Both the position numbers and the translations under genes were made by a program. A stretch of 64,000 nt of DNA from Siniperca chuatsi (taxonomy: Eukaryota > Chordata > Actinopteri > Centrarchiformes > Sinipercidae), in the NCBI RefSeq assembly GCF_020085105.1, contig NC_058046.1, forward strand, positions 19,328,175-19,392,174, read 5' to 3'. Every line of letters starts with the position of its first letter. The stretch's first letter is position 1. The notes under the pieces are model-generated. The model was not told where the DNA came from. It ran no database searches and saw only the letters and a program-made list of their open reading frames with translations. Shown in pieces: positions 62,958 to 64,000 of this stretch.

Positions 62958-63008
62958 TCTCCACTAGGCCACTCCAAAGTCTTCATTTTGTTCTTCAGCC
63001 ACTCAGAG
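62958..63008 (-). mobile_element. Inverted internal fragment of a Tc1 transposon
   Basis: Read on the minus strand this is tgagtggctgaagaacaaaa, tgaagactttggagtggcct and agtgg, matching the transposase stretch encoding EWLK.NK.KTLEWPS that also occurs in the plus-strand copy at about 63530-63580. It is therefore a second, oppositely oriented piece joined directly to the start of the main Tc1 relic at about 63008. Confidence 0.75.

Positions 63009-64000
<992 letters not shown>

Overview
This window looks like a chromosome segment from a teleost fish, probably a perciform-grade (percomorph) species. Genes are split by short GT-AG introns, the intergenic DNA is AT-rich, CA/GT and TA microsatellites are frequent, and several repeats resemble families I associate with teleosts (tRNA-type SINE, short hAT-like elements, Tc1). 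Species cannot be named from the sequence alone.

Gene layout, left to right: MTRFR (+, 6.9-7.8 kb), KMT5A (+, 8.9-12.4 kb), RILPL2 (-, 14.4-16.4 kb), RILPL1 (-, 18.0-23.0 kb), HIP1R (-, 25.1-44.0 kb, 32 coding exons), an intronless hydroxycarboxylic-acid-receptor-like GPCR (+, 50.8-51.8 kb), and the last 18 coding exons of KNTC1 (-, 55.1-62.2 kb, running off the right edge). This is a compact version of the human 12q24.31 neighbourhood, where the same genes lie among others (CDK2AP1, SBNO1, SNRNP35, DENR, CCDC62) that I do not find here. Exon chains were assembled by hand. Reading phase is continuous through every chain, and the predicted lengths (MTRFR 165, KMT5A 340, RILPL2 196, RILPL1 470, HIP1R 1069 aa) are close to what is known for the families, which is strong internal support.

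Functionally the genes are unrelated housekeeping or signalling genes: mitoribosome rescue, H4K20 monomethylation, Rab-effector adaptors of cilia and lysosomes, endocytic clathrin-actin coupling, metabolite sensing and the mitotic checkpoint RZZ complex. The only obvious functional pair is RILPL1/RILPL2, adjacent paralogues in tandem that share the RH1 and RH2 domains.

The first 6.8 kb holds no gene I can identify. It has a CpG-richer stretch near 2.8-3.4 kb and a possible minus-strand first exon ending ATG|gtgagt. The non-coding remainder contains mobile-element relics: a foldback element in the MTRFR intron, SINE pieces around KMT5A, a nested pair of short elements in a HIP1R intron, a 0.94 kb element with long terminal inverted repeats upstream of the receptor, a hAT-like element in KNTC1, and a rearranged 5'-truncated Tc1 transposon whose 3' terminal repeat ends at the last base of the window. 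I found no convincing previously undescribed system. The most unusual items are a near-perfect loopless 56-bp palindrome beside the Tc1 relic, a coding-like fragment with a poly(A) signal inside KMT5A intron 2, and a hydrophobic C-terminus predicted for RILPL1.
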